From assembly GCA_023245475.1 (NCBI GenBank), contig JAHFKF010000068.1, forward strand, positions 1 to 7,119: a stretch of DNA of 7,119 nucleotides. Direction: 5' to 3'. Positions within the stretch are counted from its first letter, which is position 1, and each line of letters opens with the position of its first letter. The position numbers were made by a program, and so were the translations under genes. Under the pieces are notes generated by a model. The model saw nothing but the letters and a program-made list of their open reading frames with translations, did no database searches and was not told the DNA's origin. Shown here piece after piece: positions 6,601-7,119 of this stretch. The DNA is from Candidatus Levyibacteriota bacterium. Its GTDB lineage: Bacteria; Patescibacteriota; Microgenomatia; Levybacterales; UBA12049.

Positions 6601-7045
6601 GGTGTTGCAATTTGCTTCATTTAGAAAAGCACTGATTGTTATGCTTGTTATTCCATTATCTATCTCTGGTGTGTTTATCCTTTTTTCTTTGACGAGAACA
6701 CCATTGTCATTTCCAGCACTGATCGGTGTCCTTGCTCTGTTTGGTATTGTTGTGAAGAATGCTATTTTGATTGTTGATAAGATCAATCAAAACCTCAAAC
6801 ATAAGATGTCATTGACTGAAGCAATTGTTGATGGTGCAGAGAGTAGACTCGAGCCAATTACTTTGACAACCTTTGCGACAATCGTTGGTTTGATTCCAAT
6901 TACTTTATCTGACCCATTATGGCAAGGACTAGGAGGAGCCATTATCTCTGGTTTGTTCTTCTCAGGTGCAATGATGCTGTTCTTTATTCCAGTTGTCTAT
7001 TACTATATTTTTAGAAATTCTGAAGGTAAATCACGTCCCTCTTGA
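3668..7045 (+). CDS. RND-family proton-driven efflux permease with an extra helix pair
   Basis: This 1125-residue inner-membrane transporter exchanges protons for exported compounds; substrates cannot be read from sequence. TM1 (31-50) is followed by the first exterior porter domain with GASPQDVESLVTVPIE (71-86). TM2-TM6 span about 354-509 and TM7 about 627-646. The second exterior domain contains GGPPAGADLQ (761-770), and TM8-TM12 span about 960-1115. The proton-relay residues are all present: D418-D419 in LGLLVDDTIVV (TM4), K1030 in VVKNAILIVDK (TM10) and R1060 in ESRLEPITLTT (TM11), equivalent to AcrB D407/D408, K940 and R971. Odd feature: between TM6 and TM7, two additional hydrophobic helices (about 516-537 and 541-559) and a polar linker precede the usual amphipathic segment FEKVERGYRRIL (604-615), giving about 14 helices instead of 12. 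No Shine-Dalgarno sequence precedes ATG 3668. Its TGA overlaps a possible promoter for the next gene. Confidence 0.94.
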   Translation: MTELTSYLKQLKFDPKLKEGFFAKYLQNTRLVLLVLLLVCFIGAFSYVNLPRVLNPQINIPIVTVATALPGASPQDVESLVTVPIEDSVDSIEKVKTVTSSSQDSISVVTLEFESGVNPDDAKADVQSAVDSINDLPEDAQSPSVQKLDFENTPVWMFSLTSNTDYLSMSRFAKTVKDGLEALPSIDRVETTGLDNDEIQVLLDPEAIATYGISPQSLSQTIKSATGSFPAGSVTTSDSSFVLSLDPTVTTIDELRKIRVSANGRTVTLGDIAKISERNKPDVASSYLASDMQSPVETISFSVYKTSSANITSAVTDAKKLVDTKMAEYPNRFTLSSILNSGAEVDKQYYELLRDLFITVGLVFLTLFLFLGIRQAVVASFSIPLTFLITFIVMNATGIDLSFIAFFSLLLSLGLLVDDTIVVISALTAYYRSSKFTPIEAALLVWRDFKTAILTTTLTTVWAFVPLLLSTGVIGEFIRPIPIVVSSTLLGSLIVAVFITMPFLIFLFGSRLPHRVVVLFRVIGMLLVLGVFIAIAPKGAWFLPTLLLFVLNLFIFFQVRRGLFKKVQTQIAEVTKPSSLSNGILHALHTLPFAQYVNHGVINFEKVERGYRRILQNILANKKTRRKTVLVVVIFSLFSYSLLPLGFVRNEFFPPSDQEFLYASLELPAGTNVKHTNEETLTILNDLRHLSDVSFVTATMKQSIDASTGGYSGAGDNTALFTLVLPPLEERSKTSMDIAQELRDKYGKYEKGTFSVVEVSGGPPAGADLQIKLSGDDLATLDGYATKIQDYLKQQSGVANVSKSVKSGTSKVVFVPDQDKMLAADISQQEIGMWLRSYVSGFTLEENTKLHTGTEGDKNIVFRSASEPQSLDVVNTLTIPVQKGSAVPLTSLGRFELRTNPTLITRENGKRTLSVSASVTKGTSSSEKSKDLEKFANSLNLPSGYSWSTGGVNEENQNSVNAILAAMVLSFMLIIITMVLQFASFRKALIVMLVIPLSISGVFILFSLTRTPLSFPALIGVLALFGIVVKNAILIVDKINQNLKHKMSLTEAIVDGAESRLEPITLTTFATIVGLIPITLSDPLWQGLGGAIISGLFFSGAMMLFFIPVVYYYIFRNSEGKSRPS

Positions 7046-7070
7046 CCTCTGGAGGTAAATCAGTCTTAAT
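7042..7070 (+). promoter_or_regulatory. Possible promoter for the gene starting at 7077
   Basis: TTGACC (7042-7047, overlapping the permease stop), a 17-base spacer and CTTAAT (7065-7070). The -10 is weak (4 of 6), but its end is 6 nt before ATG 7077, the same spacing as at 1481 and 2261. A GGAGGT at 7051-7056 lies too far from that ATG to act as a normal ribosome-binding site. Confidence 0.3.
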
Positions 7071-7076
7071 GAGATT

Positions 7077-7119
7077 ATGGATCATAACATTGAAAAGCTT
7101 GCAGAGGCTCCTTCTATTG
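7077..7119 (+). CDS. Start of an unidentified gene, cut by window end
   Basis: ATG 7077 opens a frame reading MDHNIEKLAEAPSI before the window ends, 31 bases after the permease stop. The sequence is polar and looks coding, but 14 residues are too few to name a family. A competing frame from ATG 7069 (MRLWIITLK...) is nearer the GGAGGT at 7051 and also stays open, so the frame is not certain. I prefer 7077 for its coding-like composition and its 6-nt distance from a possible -10 box. If right, it may be a further member of the pump operon or a separately started gene. Confidence 0.35.
   Translation, partial: MDHNIEKLAEAPSI

Noticed and set aside
7069..7119. Alternative frame from ATG 7069 (MRLWIITLK...)
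   Set aside because: It is better placed for the GGAGGT at 7051, but its composition (WII, RLLLL) looks like an off-frame reading of the more protein-like frame from 7077. Not excluded.
1..7119. CRISPR arrays, insertion sequences, tRNA or rRNA genes, UGA recoding
   Set aside because: No regularly spaced repeats, transposase frames or cloverleaf patterns were seen, and TGA serves as stop at 1820-1822 and 7043-7045.

Overview
The window looks like a compact bacterial chromosome segment of modest GC, roughly 37% in three hand-counted pump-gene lines. Genes are short-spaced and TGA is used as an ordinary stop (two genes end in TGA), so there is no sign of the UGA-recoded genetic code. Several genes have no Shine-Dalgarno sequence and carry a -10 box exactly 6 nt before the ATG, which suggests leaderless transcripts. 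Together with single-TM-anchored surface proteins and an RND pump without a visible outer-membrane partner, this fits a small-genome Patescibacteria (CPR) lineage. Saccharibacteria is one possibility, but this taxonomic placement is inference and cannot be proven from the window.

Layout. Positions 1-337 (minus) hold the 5' part of a secreted cutinase-family hydrolase that runs off the left edge. It is preceded by a gene-free stretch (338-691) that appears to be a long structured leader: a promoter at 642-670 (minus), a hairpin at 600-639, a 72-nt long imperfect palindrome at 449-520, and two strong Shine-Dalgarno-like repeats at 393-440. Positions 692-1378 (minus) encode an unrecognised membrane-anchored protein with four extracytoplasmic cysteines. 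Divergent from it, 1481-1822 (plus) encodes a four-helix YvlD/phage-holin-4-like membrane protein. It converges, with one base between stops, on a membrane-anchored FKBP-type peptidyl-prolyl isomerase at 1824-2261 (minus).

A divergent promoter region (2262-2386) separates the isomerase from a two-gene operon: an RND-pump adaptor (2387-3631) and a 1125-residue RND permease (3668-7045). The permease keeps the complete Asp-Asp/Lys/Arg proton relay but has two extra predicted membrane helices between the canonical TM6 and TM7. A new reading frame probably opens at 7077 and leaves the window.

How the genes work together: adaptor and permease should form one proton-driven export complex, expressed from a strong sigma70-type promoter whose spacer contains a small palindrome that could be an operator. 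The isomerase, the four-cysteine protein and the hydrolase are all predicted to act outside the membrane, so the window is largely about the cell envelope. No CRISPR array, IS element, tRNA or rRNA was seen. The least ordinary parts are the long leader with its palindrome in front of the GC-richer hydrolase gene, and the permease with the extra helix pair.
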